A DNA stretch of 64,000 nucleotides from Deferribacter thermophilus (GCF_049472675.1 NZ_JAPNXM010000001.1:1-64000), one strand, 5' to 3'; positions 8,908 to 17,567 are shown, counted from the first letter of the stretch. Numbers and translations are program-made. The notes: generated from the letters alone by a model not told the origin.

Positions 8908-9852
8908 TTAATCCCGTTCTAACTCTACGGGGTAGGGGGATAAGTATTTTTGAGTGGCAAGATATGGATTTTCAAATCTGTAAACATAATTTCTTAAAAA
9001 TTCCATAACAATTTTTAAATAACTTTTATCTTTAGATAGTTTTTTTAATAAATTTTGAAATTGTCTTTTTTCTGATGGTTTAAGTAAATCTGAAAAATAT
9101 CCGTATATATGCTGGATGACATTTATATGTTTGTTAATATTTTGTTTTTTAGATAGTGCATTTCTAAAATATTTTTCATAATCAGAGATAGTTTTTTCCA
9201 AACCATGTTTATCCCAAAAAGCTATCGTCTGCCCCATTTTTTTAAGGTCAAAAGGGGAATACAACATTAATAAATATTTATAATTTTGGTGAAATTTTAT
9301 TAGGTCATTAATTTTTGTAATATTCTTTTTTAAATTTCTAAACTCAGCCAGAGCAAATATTTTGGTTAAAAAGTTTTGTCTAATCCAGAAATCTTTGAGT
9401 CTTCCTTCATCTTCCACAGGAACAGTAGGAAATAATTCTTTCACTTGTTTGGCAAAGAGTCCATATGTTTTACCTAATAAGTGATTGGAGTTTTCTTTAT
9501 AAAGTTTTGTGTCAGCTACACCACAGCTTGGTGATTTTGCTTTTAAAAGAAATCCATCGATGTCAGTTAGACTTTTTAGATAGTTATTAGTAAAGTTTAA
9601 CATTTTTTCTGAGTAATCTTTATGAGTTTCTAATTCTATCATTTTAATTTTATCTTTTGATTTTACTAATATTAAAGGCTTTCTTGGAACAGATAAACCA
9701 ATTTCGACTTCTGGACAAACTGTGATAAAATTTACAAAGTCTTCAAGCTTTTTAGTAAATTCATCAGTGATAACAGCACCATTATATCTTACGGGCTCAT
9801 GATTTATACATTTGCTTAATATTATATTTGGCTTGAAAAACTGATTTTTCAT
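8908..9852 (-). CDS. DUF523-DUF1722 fusion protein (TudS-like plus YbgA-like)
   Basis: 314 residues. The N-terminal half (about 1-150) is DUF523. It keeps three spaced cysteine motifs, SKCINHEPVRYNG, CPEVEIGLSVPR and KSPSCGV, which in the TudS family hold an oxygen-sensitive 4Fe-4S cluster used in thiouracil desulfuration. The C-terminal half (about 180-305) is DUF1722/YbgA-like (LMLYSPFDLKKMGQ, LKPSEKRQFQNLL, EFLRNYV). Function of the fused form is not established. The start ATG shares one base with the stop of the upstream outer-membrane-like gene, so they are translated from one message. Confidence 0.85.
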   Translation of the reverse strand: MKNQFFKPNIILSKCINHEPVRYNGAVITDEFTKKLEDFVNFITVCPEVEIGLSVPRKPLILVKSKDKIKMIELETHKDYSEKMLNFTNNYLKSLTDIDGFLLKAKSPSCGVADTKLYKENSNHLLGKTYGLFAKQVKELFPTVPVEDEGRLKDFWIRQNFLTKIFALAEFRNLKKNITKINDLIKFHQNYKYLLMLYSPFDLKKMGQTIAFWDKHGLEKTISDYEKYFRNALSKKQNINKHINVIQHIYGYFSDLLKPSEKRQFQNLLKKLSKDKSYLKIVMEFLRNYVYRFENPYLATQKYLSPYPVELERD

Positions 9853-10766
9853 CAGAACTTATAACCTACAATAAGGCCTGTAACTAGTTTTGATTCTTTA
9901 TAAAAATTTATATTTGTATTTTTTATCATGTATCCAGCTGTTATTGTAAAATAAGTATTTTTGATTTTTATTGGTTCATTAAAAGTAAAAACTGCAAAAA
10001 GTGAGAATAAGTCCTCTTTTCTTGTTTTATTAAAAACTGGATCTGTTTTTTGAAAAAATCTTTGGTTAAAATTGGTTTTTATAATGAATTTATTGTATCT
10101 TGTAAATAAAAGTGCAGAAAAACCTAATCCATAGCCATAGTAGGAGTTACTTTCACCTTTAGCTTTTGAGGTATTAAAAGCAACTTCGGGGATTAAAATC
10201 AAGCCTCTAATAGGTGTTTTGAAACTATAACCTAAAATAAAATCTTTGAAAATAGTATCCCTTTTTAAATCGCTATATTCAATACCATCTTTTCTTACAT
10301 CTTTGTACCTGAGTTTATATTTAAAAAGAAAATTTGTGTTTTTTATATCTTTTAATTCAAGATTTAAAGAATAATTATAAACATCTGTTTTTTCTCTGTT
10401 ATCATTTAACAAATATGGATTTTTCCATTCTTTGCTAAAAGGATCAAAAGCTATTTGAACCTTAAATTTACCCAAATTTGAAAAACTATTTTGATAATTT
10501 AAAAAAAGCCCTTTTGCCCCTTCAGAATAACCTAAACCACTACTTATATGTGCACCATTATATTTTGATGTAAATGTAAGCTCGCCGATAGGAATAATAT
10601 CCGTCTTAGTTTTGTCAGGTTTATCATAATCTTTTATTTTAGAATAATTTGTTTCAAGATTGCTTTTAGATGATATATAAATCGTACCTATACCAACTTT
10701 AGTTAGTCCAAAAACTGTTTTTGCAAAAAATAAAATTAAAAAAATAGATATAAATTTGCTGCGCAT
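9852..10766 (-). CDS. Exported beta-barrel-like protein of unknown function
   Basis: 304 residues with a typical signal peptide (KFISIFLILFFAKTVFG). The remainder alternates hydrophobic and polar residues in strand-like blocks with many aromatic ends (YNYSLNLEL, FLFKYKLRYKD, FIIKTNFNQRF) and finishes with the strand LVTGLIVGYKF ending in Phe. This is typical of outer-membrane barrels recognised by BamA. I do not recognise a family. The downstream DUF523-DUF1722 gene overlaps its stop by one base, an odd pairing of a cytoplasmic Fe-S enzyme with an envelope protein. Confidence 0.75.
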   Translation of the reverse strand: MRSKFISIFLILFFAKTVFGLTKVGIGTIYISSKSNLETNYSKIKDYDKPDKTKTDIIPIGELTFTSKYNGAHISSGLGYSEGAKGLFLNYQNSFSNLGKFKVQIAFDPFSKEWKNPYLLNDNREKTDVYNYSLNLELKDIKNTNFLFKYKLRYKDVRKDGIEYSDLKRDTIFKDFILGYSFKTPIRGLILIPEVAFNTSKAKGESNSYYGYGLGFSALLFTRYNKFIIKTNFNQRFFQKTDPVFNKTRKEDLFSLFAVFTFNEPIKIKNTYFTITAGYMIKNTNINFYKESKLVTGLIVGYKF

Positions 10767-10816
10767 ATTTAATAATAATTCAATCTAAATAAATTATCAA
10801 TAAAATTAAAAAATTG

Positions 10817-10868
10817 TTGACATATAATTAAAAGGATATTATAGATTGTCGACAATCGATTGTCGGCG
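10817..10868 (+). promoter_or_regulatory. Promoter and palindromic operator of the GntR/ATP-grasp/KamA operon
   Basis: TTGACA at 10817-10822 is followed 16 nt later by TTATAG (10839-10844), a plausible sigma-70 promoter. Immediately after it lies a perfect 12-bp palindrome, ATTGTCGACAAT (10845-10856). A second copy of the half-site ATTGTCG starts at 10859, 14 bp on. GntR regulators typically bind such short palindromes, so autoregulation by the adjacent gene is likely. Confidence 0.7.
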
Positions 10869-10878
10869 AGAGGTATTT

Positions 10879-11517
10879 ATGTTTGACAGGGAAACATACA
10901 AAGATAAAGTAAAAAAATTTATTTTTGATATGATATTAAAAAGAGAGTTCAACCCTGGTGATCAGATAAGAGAAAGTTCTATTGCTGCTTTATTAAATAT
11001 CAGTAGAGCTCCAGTAAGAGAAGCTTTTAGAGAGCTTATAGCAGAAAGGATTTTGGAGTATAAGCCTCATAAAGGGACATTTCTTAGAAAACTTACCCCA
11101 AAAGAGATAATAAATATTTACACAACAAGAGGGATTTTAGAAGGTTATGCTGTTGCTGATGGTATGTTTAAAATAAGTGATGAAGATTTGGATATTTTAG
11201 ATGATTATGTAAGGCAAATGTATCAGGCAGCTAAAGCTGATGACAACTCTGTATTGATTGATATAGGCGATAAATTTCATGAGCTTCTTTTTACAAAATG
11301 CGATAATGAATTACTTGTACATGAAACAAAGAGATTAAGCTTTAGATCACATATCTTGTTTTCACAAAATTGGGGGAAGATATACACCCCAAATGAAATT
11401 AAAAAAAGGCATATAAAAATTATAACTTCAATCAAAAGTGATAATAAAAAATTAGTAGAAGAGGTTATCAGAGAACACTATCTAGAAACAGGCCAAAAGA
11501 TAGCTTTTAAAATTTAA
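10879..11517 (+). CDS. GntR-family (FadR-type) transcriptional regulator
   Basis: 212 residues from the ATG at 10879, preferred over a TTG at 10846 that would lie inside the operator; GAGAGG at 10868-10873 serves the ATG. The winged-helix domain (about 1-75) has the GntR signature LKREFNPGDQIRESSIAALL followed by NISRAPVREAFRELIAE. The C-terminal helical FCD ligand domain (about 80-205) keeps the acidic and histidine residues of metal/acid-binding FadR-type sensors (FHELLFTKC, REHYLETGQ). It is the first gene of the operon with the ATP-grasp and KamA-like enzymes and probably represses it. Its ligand may be the pathway substrate, an amino or organic acid. Confidence 0.93.
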   Translation: MFDRETYKDKVKKFIFDMILKREFNPGDQIRESSIAALLNISRAPVREAFRELIAERILEYKPHKGTFLRKLTPKEIINIYTTRGILEGYAVADGMFKISDEDLDILDDYVRQMYQAAKADDNSVLIDIGDKFHELLFTKCDNELLVHETKRLSFRSHILFSQNWGKIYTPNEIKKRHIKIITSIKSDNKKLVEEVIREHYLETGQKIAFKI

Positions 11518-11530
11518 TATAGAGGGTGTT

Positions 11531-12916
11531 ATGGAACATATTCTTTATACTAATTTTGATTATAATCCAAAAAAATATTATTTTGTTTACATTGGTGAGC
11601 TTAAATCTTACGGGATTTCAGTTTTTTTTGCAGAAGCTTTGTCAAAACTATATCCAGATAAAGATATAGAATTTTTTGCCATTGTTCCTGATGTTTTTGA
11701 ACAGTATGATTATGAAAATATAATTGTTATAAATCCTGTTGTTGAGGCGTATCTTAAAAAATCAACTAATAAAAGAAAAATAAGTTCGAGAATTACTGCA
11801 AGAGAGTTTTATACAGCTGTGTCTCACAATGATTATGTCCATAGCTTAATTCATAAGATATTAGAAAATCAAGATGAGCTTTATGTTTATATGTTTGAAA
11901 GTTCACCATATTTAACTTTAATAGAGCATGAAAAAGTAAAACTGATAGGCCCAGATCCTTTTTTAGTGGAAAAATTTAATAATAAAATTTTTCAATATAC
12001 ACTTTTAAAAGATGAAATTCCTGTTGTCGAGCATAAAATCTGTAATAGTTTTACTCAATTAATTGATGAAACAGAAAGTTTAAGGAATGATTGGATAGAT
12101 GGAATTTTTGTTACATTAGAGTATAGTGCAGGTGGTGCAAATAGTATAATTTCTTATACGAAAAAAGAGCTATATGAAAAATATAAGGGGTTCGATACTA
12201 ATTACCTTATTTCAAGATATATTCCACATAAATATGATCCCACTGTTTTAGGTGTCGTTGGGAATGAAAATGATATTTATATTGCAGGTGTTGCAGATCA
12301 GCGAATAGTGAATGGGACAAAGTTTACAGGATCTACTTATCCATCTGTGTTGCCAGAAAAAGTAAAAGAAGAACTTTATGATTATACAAGAAAGATTGGA
12401 AAAATTTTAGGAAAATATGGTTACAGAGGTATTTTTGGTTGTGATTACATTGTAGATGATGATGAAAATGTATTTTTTGTGGAAATAAATGCAAGAAAAC
12501 AGGGAACAACATTAGAATTTTGTTGTACACTTGAAAACTGTTTGCCTGAAGGTAGCCCAAATTTGCCCGAATTGGAGTTATATTCAGTCCTTTATAATAA
12601 ATTTCCTGAAAATGTGATTGAAAAATATGATTGCGATGAAATCCACTGGGGGACTTATAATTTTAAAGTTCCCACAAATACTATTACAGATGGTTATATT
12701 CCACAATTTAAAGATGAGAGAGAAGTTTTTAGAAAGGTAGCAAAAGGTAAATTAAAAAAAGACTATGTAGTGATGGAGCATATTGGTAACGATTTTATTA
12801 TTACTACGGGTACTTTTTTGGCCAGAATTGTATCTGTTGCATCTTCAAGGGAGGAGATGCTTGAAGGTATAGAGTTTGGTAAGAAATTAGTAGAAAATAC
12901 AATTTTTATACTTTAG
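11531..12916 (+). CDS. ATP-grasp domain enzyme (carboxylate-amine ligase-like), substrate unknown
   Basis: 461 residues, starting at an ATG 13 nt after the GntR stop behind GAGGG. Residues ~130-360 form an ATP-grasp fold: KLIGPDPFLVEKFNNKIFQY entry, a central strand with TLEYSAGGANSI in the place of the glycine-rich loop, and the metal-binding E-x-N motif FVEINARKQG (E318, N320). Such enzymes activate a carboxylate as acyl phosphate and join it to an amine or thiol. The N-terminal 120 residues are a Rossmann-like pre-grasp domain. The next gene is a radical SAM aminomutase-like enzyme 11 nt away, so an amino acid is a likely substrate. PylC, CarB-like or peptide ligases are possible relatives; I cannot decide between them. 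Confidence 0.8.
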   Translation: MEHILYTNFDYNPKKYYFVYIGELKSYGISVFFAEALSKLYPDKDIEFFAIVPDVFEQYDYENIIVINPVVEAYLKKSTNKRKISSRITAREFYTAVSHNDYVHSLIHKILENQDELYVYMFESSPYLTLIEHEKVKLIGPDPFLVEKFNNKIFQYTLLKDEIPVVEHKICNSFTQLIDETESLRNDWIDGIFVTLEYSAGGANSIISYTKKELYEKYKGFDTNYLISRYIPHKYDPTVLGVVGNENDIYIAGVADQRIVNGTKFTGSTYPSVLPEKVKEELYDYTRKIGKILGKYGYRGIFGCDYIVDDDENVFFVEINARKQGTTLEFCCTLENCLPEGSPNLPELELYSVLYNKFPENVIEKYDCDEIHWGTYNFKVPTNTITDGYIPQFKDEREVFRKVAKGKLKKDYVVMEHIGNDFIITTGTFLARIVSVASSREEMLEGIEFGKKLVENTIFIL

Positions 12917-12927
12917 GAGGTAGAGTA

Positions 12928-14487
12928 ATGGATTATGGAGACGCTTTAACAAAAGAGTTGTTTGACAAAATTTTTAGTGGTGAAAAAAAGGAAGTTTATA
13001 ATTTTTTAAAAGATGAAATTAACGAGTTGTATCAAAAGGCAAAAGATGAAGAGTTCACAGCACCAATAGTAGAGCTTTTTAGAAAACTATTATTATTAAA
13101 TGAAAAAGATGGGATTAGCGCAGAGTCTTTTGGTTTTAATAGAAAAGAGTTGTTAGAACTTGCTGATAAACATAAAAATATAGATGAGCATGGTGTTACT
13201 GTAGGTGGAAGAGTTTTAAAGGCTATTCCAATTGTTGAGGAAGCAAATAAGAGGGTAGAAGAGTATCTTGCCAAAAAAGATATTGAAGCACCAAGCGGGA
13301 TAGAGCTTTGGGATAAAATTGTTGAAAATAAAAAGAGGATTATGGAAATATTAGGAATGACTGATAAAGATTGGAACAGTTATACTGGTCAATTAAAATT
13401 TGCCATAGAGGATGTGGAAACGCTTTCTAAAATAATTGATTTACCAGAAAAAGCTATAACTGATGTGTTGAGAGTTACAAAGCATTATAGAATGAGACTT
13501 ACTCCATATTATGCAAGCTTGATAATGCCTGGAAATATAAATGACCCAATATTATTACAAGCTGTTCCAACTGGAGAAATGGTGGATAATGTAGGTGTAG
13601 AAATCCCACCTGTTGCTGCAGACCATTCGCCTGCAAGATTGATAGATCAATTTTATCCAAGAGTCGTTACAATCAAATCTACAAATATGTGTGCGATGTA
13701 TTGTACTCACTGCTTAAGGATTGCTCATATTGGTAAAAAAGATAAAATTTATAACAAAAAAGCTTATATGGAAGCTTTAGAATATATCAAAAATAATAAA
13801 AATATCAGAGATGTACTGATAACTGGTGGTGATGCATTTGTTTTGCCTAATTCTTTAATTAAATGGATTTTAGAAGAGCTGGATAAAATTGAGCATGTAA
13901 AAATGAAAAGATTAGGGACAAGGATACCTGTTACGACGCCTCAAAGGGTAGATCAAGAGCTTTTAGATATTTTAGAAGAAAGTAATGATAAGAAGCCTTT
14001 GCGAGTTGTTACTCAGATAAATACAGCTCAGGAAATAACACCGATTTCAAAAGAGGTGTTTAAACAGATATCCAAGAGAGTTTCAGCAGTTTTAAACCAA
14101 GCTGTTCTATTGAGAGGGATAAATGACTCAAAAGTAAAAATGTGGAAACTCTGTGAAACAATACAGGAAGCTTATGTAAGGCCATATTATGTGTTTAACT
14201 GCAGCTATAGAAATCCACAGTTTGCTCACATGAGAGTGCCTGTGCAGGTTGGACAGGATATCATTGAGGGTATGTATGGAAATATTTCAGGTGATGCTAT
14301 TCCAAGATATATTGCTACAGCAGGTGGGAAAATACCATTGCATAGAACAAATGTTATAGAGTTTGCAGAGGATGGAAATATTATTTTGAGGAAGCCATGG
14401 AGTGGTGAAATCGTAAAATACCCAGATGCAGATCCTAAGACATATTATAATGAAGAAGAGTTTGCTTTTAGGAAATACTATGATTGA
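12928..14487 (+). CDS. KamA-family radical SAM aminomutase-like protein
   Basis: 519 residues; its AGGAGG overlaps the stop of the previous gene. The cluster motif C-x3-C-x2-C is C255, C259, C262 (CAMYCTHC), ITGGDAF follows, and the PLP-binding lysine of lysine 2,3-aminomutase is retained as K468 in TAGGKIPLHRT. About 200 N-terminal helical residues precede the barrel. By eye alignment, the two aspartates that bind the lysine side chain in the clostridial enzyme are replaced by S426 (NCSYRN) and T464 (YIATAGGK), so L-lysine is an unlikely substrate. Glutamate 2,3-aminomutase also lacks these aspartates. A 2,3-amino shift on another amino acid is the best guess. The M20 peptidase gene overlaps its end by 8 nt. 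Confidence 0.85.
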   Translation: MDYGDALTKELFDKIFSGEKKEVYNFLKDEINELYQKAKDEEFTAPIVELFRKLLLLNEKDGISAESFGFNRKELLELADKHKNIDEHGVTVGGRVLKAIPIVEEANKRVEEYLAKKDIEAPSGIELWDKIVENKKRIMEILGMTDKDWNSYTGQLKFAIEDVETLSKIIDLPEKAITDVLRVTKHYRMRLTPYYASLIMPGNINDPILLQAVPTGEMVDNVGVEIPPVAADHSPARLIDQFYPRVVTIKSTNMCAMYCTHCLRIAHIGKKDKIYNKKAYMEALEYIKNNKNIRDVLITGGDAFVLPNSLIKWILEELDKIEHVKMKRLGTRIPVTTPQRVDQELLDILEESNDKKPLRVVTQINTAQEITPISKEVFKQISKRVSAVLNQAVLLRGINDSKVKMWKLCETIQEAYVRPYYVFNCSYRNPQFAHMRVPVQVGQDIIEGMYGNISGDAIPRYIATAGGKIPLHRTNVIEFAEDGNIILRKPWSGEIVKYPDADPKTYYNEEEFAFRKYYD

Positions 14488-15598
14488 AAATCAGTTTGAG
14501 AAATTTTATAAAAATGAGGAGTCTGATATTTTCAGGCTCCTCTCAGATTTGGTGAAAACAAACAGTTATAGTTTTAACGAAAAAGGGGTTAAAGAGTGTT
14601 TAAATATTTTTAGTCAAAAAGCTAATTTTCTATCTTATAAATTTCTGGAAAATAACTGTTTATTGTTAGAAAATAGCTCTAATGAGAAAGATTATATTTT
14701 ACTTATGGGGCACATTGATACAGTTTTTCCAGAAAATTCAAATTTTCAAAAAATCTCATATGAAGATGGTTTAATAAGAGGACCCGGCACTTACGATATG
14801 AAGGGGGGGTTAGTTGTTGCTTTATATGCGCTTAAGTTCCTGCATACAATTGATGAATTAAATAGTTTAAATATAAAATTTTTGATAAATTCTGATGAGG
14901 AGATTGGTTCATTAAAATCTAAAAGTTTAATTGAAAAATATGCAAAAGGTGCAAAGTGCGCTTTTGTATTTGAGGGGGCAGGAGAAAATGGGGAAGTTGT
15001 TGTAGGAAGAAAAGGTAAAATTGGTTTAAAAGCTTTTTCAAAAGGTGAAGCAGGGCATGCTGCTTTTATCATAGAAGGTAAAAAATCAGCAATCTTGGAT
15101 ATCGCTCATAGAATAATCGATTTTGAAAATCTAAATGACAGCAAAAAGAAGATTTCTTGTAATGTGGGTAAAGTCTCTGGTGGTATAGGTGCAAATACTG
15201 TACCAGATTATGCAGAGATTATGATTGATATCAGGTATAGTTGCAAAGAGGATGGAGATTTTTTGGGCGAAAAGATTTTGGATATAGCTAATAAAAGCTA
15301 TGTTGAAGGTGTTAAATTTGAAATAGTTAAGACAAGTGAAAGACCTTGTATGGATGAGAATGATAATTTAGAATTTTTTAATAAGTTAAAAGAGAAGTGT
15401 TCAAACTATGGAATAAATTTGAAAAGTGAATTTAGAAACGGTGTGTCCGATGCAAACTTTATTTCATCATGTGGAGTGCCTGTCTTGGATGGATTTGGCC
15501 CCTTGGGTGGAAATGATCACAGCGATAAAGAATTTATTATTAAGGATTCTATTAAGGATAGGATTTTTTTAACTGCCGTTGCTTTGAAAAGTTTGTAA
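14480..15598 (+). CDS. M20-family metallopeptidase (carboxypeptidase G2 / ArgE-like)
   Basis: 372 residues. The ATG at 14480 lies inside the last codons of the KamA-like gene (8-nt overlap), implying coupled translation. Di-zinc motifs are present: GHIDTV, GPGTYDMKGG, SDEEIGS with the catalytic and zinc Glu pair, and the C-terminal GGNDHSDKE histidine. The VVGRKG segment and AGHAAF lid dimerisation region are typical of glutamate-carboxypeptidase-like members. It should hydrolyse an amide or peptide bond to release a free amino acid. In this operon it could remove a group attached by the ATP-grasp enzyme. Its last 30 nt overlap the end of convergent uvrC. Confidence 0.9.
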   Translation: MIENQFEKFYKNEESDIFRLLSDLVKTNSYSFNEKGVKECLNIFSQKANFLSYKFLENNCLLLENSSNEKDYILLMGHIDTVFPENSNFQKISYEDGLIRGPGTYDMKGGLVVALYALKFLHTIDELNSLNIKFLINSDEEIGSLKSKSLIEKYAKGAKCAFVFEGAGENGEVVVGRKGKIGLKAFSKGEAGHAAFIIEGKKSAILDIAHRIIDFENLNDSKKKISCNVGKVSGGIGANTVPDYAEIMIDIRYSCKEDGDFLGEKILDIANKSYVEGVKFEIVKTSERPCMDENDNLEFFNKLKEKCSNYGINLKSEFRNGVSDANFISSCGVPVLDGFGPLGGNDHSDKEFIIKDSIKDRIFLTAVALKSL

Positions 15599-17374
15599 AA
15601 AGTTAATAATATCTTCTGCAACCTTTTTTGGAATTTTGCATTTTTTAGATAATTCATTACTTGTAATGATATTATTGGAATAAATATCAGGGAATTCTGT
15701 TAAAATTTTCTTTATCGTTTTTTCACCAACCCCTTTAACTTGTAAAAGTGGCGATGAAGTAAGCTCCTTTAATGCTAATTTCCTTTGGTATTCTATTGCA
15801 AATCTATGCGCTTCGTCCCTTATTTTTTGAATTAATAGTAAAATCTGATCATCCTTTTTAAATCTAATGGGATTTTTTCTATTAGGGATAAAAACTTCTT
15901 CTCTTGAAAAGCTGTCATCTTCTATTTTACTTCTCCCTTTAGCAATTGAGATAATATTTGCTGAAATATTTTGCTCTGCAAACGCTCTGATAGCACTTGT
16001 TAGCTGACCCTTACCACCATCTATTATGTATAAATCAGCTAATTTTTCTTCATTTTGTAAAATTTTTGCTCCCTTTCTTTTAAATAGCTCATAAATAGAT
16101 TGGAAATCATCATTATTAGCTGATTTGATTTTATATCTTTTGTATCTGTTTTTAACAAAATTGCCATTTTCAAAGTAAATTGATACACCCACTGTATGGC
16201 TACCATATAGATGTGAGATATCAATACATTCTATTGAACAAATTTTATCTGAGATATGCAATTTTTTAGATAGTTTTAGTAATAAATCTTCATTCTTGAT
16301 TTTTTTATTAAGTTCTGTTTCAAAATATATGTCAATATTTTTTTTAGCAAAATCGATTATTTCGGAATTTAGTTTTTTAGTAATAATTATATCTTTTTTT
16401 AGTTCTTTTAATGTTTGTTCTAATGTTGGATCATTGTAAATGTTATTTTCAAAAATTATACCTACCTTGTCAGGTAGAAAAATATTTTTTGAGTAAAATT
16501 GCAAAATAAACCCTGGAATTTCATCAATTAAAAGATTACTATCTAAGATATCCCTATCAATGCCTATAATTTTCCCATTTCTAATAAAAATTACAGCAAA
16601 ACCAAAATGAGAATCGTTTATATTTTTAAAATAAAATATGTCTATATTTTCAGAAAAATTTAATACAACTGATTGTGAAGTGCTTAATTTCTTTAGAGCT
16701 TTAATCTTGTCTCTATATTCTGCTGCCTTTTCAAATTCTAAATTTTTTGAATAAGTTAACATTTTCTCTTCTAAAAAGTGTAAAACATCTTTGATATTAC
16801 CATTAAAAATACTGATTATGTTATTAACTAATGTTAAATAATCTTGCCTACTTATTTTACTTTCACATGGTGCGCTACATCGCTTTATTTGATAGTTAAT
16901 ACAAGCTTTTGATTTTTTAAAGGTTTGTTCAGAGCATGTCCTGATCGGGAAAATTTTTAAAATTTCTCTTAAGATACCTCTTAAATCACCTACATTTACA
17001 AAAGGACCAATGTATTTAGAGGTAGGGGATACATTTCTACTAATTTTAATTTTTGGATATTCATGATCGGTTATCTCAAGGTATGGATAGGATTTTGAGT
17101 CTTTTAGTAAAATGTTATATTTGGGTTTTTCATTTTTGATTAGATTTGCTTCTAATAGTAGAGCTTCAATCTCATTTTTTGTAACTATATATTTGATATC
17201 TGCAGCTTGTTTTACCATAATAGTAGTTTTAAGTGTATTGTTTTTAGAAAAATAGGATTTAACCCGTTTTTTAATATTTTTGGCTTTTCCTATGTATAAA
17301 GGCTTAGAATTTTTATCTAAAAATATATAAACACCAGGTTCTTCTGGTAAAATATTTATATCTAAATTCTTCAT
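15569..17374 (-). CDS. uvrC: UvrC, excinuclease ABC subunit C
   Basis: 601 residues from the ATG at 17372-17374 (MKNLDINILPEEPGVYIF), which fits the family start. An upstream ATG at 17482 would add a 36-residue hydrophobic leader not seen in UvrC. Domains: GIY-YIG nuclease (~10-90, PLYIGKAKNIKKRV), Cys-rich segment (ACINYQIKRCSAPC), UVR motif binding UvrB (NLEFEKAAEYRDKIKALKKL), RNase H-like nuclease (CIDISHLYGSHTVGVSIYF, IDGGKGQL) and C-terminal helix-hairpin-helix (LLQVKGVGEKTIKKIL). It makes both incisions in nucleotide excision repair. No strong ribosome binding site is visible. Its 3' end overlaps the convergent M20 gene by 30 nt. Confidence 0.96.
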   Translation of the reverse strand: MKNLDINILPEEPGVYIFLDKNSKPLYIGKAKNIKKRVKSYFSKNNTLKTTIMVKQAADIKYIVTKNEIEALLLEANLIKNEKPKYNILLKDSKSYPYLEITDHEYPKIKISRNVSPTSKYIGPFVNVGDLRGILREILKIFPIRTCSEQTFKKSKACINYQIKRCSAPCESKISRQDYLTLVNNIISIFNGNIKDVLHFLEEKMLTYSKNLEFEKAAEYRDKIKALKKLSTSQSVVLNFSENIDIFYFKNINDSHFGFAVIFIRNGKIIGIDRDILDSNLLIDEIPGFILQFYSKNIFLPDKVGIIFENNIYNDPTLEQTLKELKKDIIITKKLNSEIIDFAKKNIDIYFETELNKKIKNEDLLLKLSKKLHISDKICSIECIDISHLYGSHTVGVSIYFENGNFVKNRYKRYKIKSANNDDFQSIYELFKRKGAKILQNEEKLADLYIIDGGKGQLTSAIRAFAEQNISANIISIAKGRSKIEDDSFSREEVFIPNRKNPIRFKKDDQILLLIQKIRDEAHRFAIEYQRKLALKELTSSPLLQVKGVGEKTIKKILTEFPDIYSNNIITSNELSKKCKIPKKVAEDIINFLQTFQSNGS

Positions 17375-17475
17375 ACCAAAATAATCTAATAAAATTATTT
17401 GAAAAGTAAAGGTTAACTTTATAAAAAAGGTTAAAGTATTTGATATATTAAAAATATTAATAATATTCAATTTAT

Positions 17476-17539
17476 TGAACAATGTTCATTTTACTTATTG
17501 TGAACACAAGCTTGACAAGAAATAATATTTATGTATATT
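17476..17539 (+). promoter_or_regulatory. Promoter with TGAAC/GTTCA repeats upstream of the TRAP transporter
   Basis: TGAAC-AAT-GTTCA (17476-17488) is followed by a further TGAACA at 17501-17506, so GTTCA and TGAAC half-sites occur three times in 31 bp. TTGACA at 17512-17517 and TATATT at 17534-17539, spaced 16 nt, make a good sigma-70 promoter for the solute-binding protein. The repeats just upstream of the -35 element suggest an activator or repressor site. They also lie upstream of divergent uvrC. Confidence 0.6.
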
Positions 17540-17567
17540 GAAACTAAAATATCTGAGGAGGTAATAT

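Noticed and set aside
10846..10878. TTG start for the GntR gene inside the operator
   Set aside because: The ATG at 10879 has a good ribosome binding site, and the extra residues would be coded by the palindrome.
12928..14487. Calling the KamA-like protein EpmB or lysine 2,3-aminomutase
   Set aside because: The protein is far longer than EpmB, no epmA or efp lies nearby, and the two lysine-binding aspartates are not conserved by eye alignment.
15569..17482. Longer uvrC start at 17482
   Set aside because: It would add 36 mainly hydrophobic residues absent from the family, and MKNLDINILP at 17374 fits the usual UvrC start.
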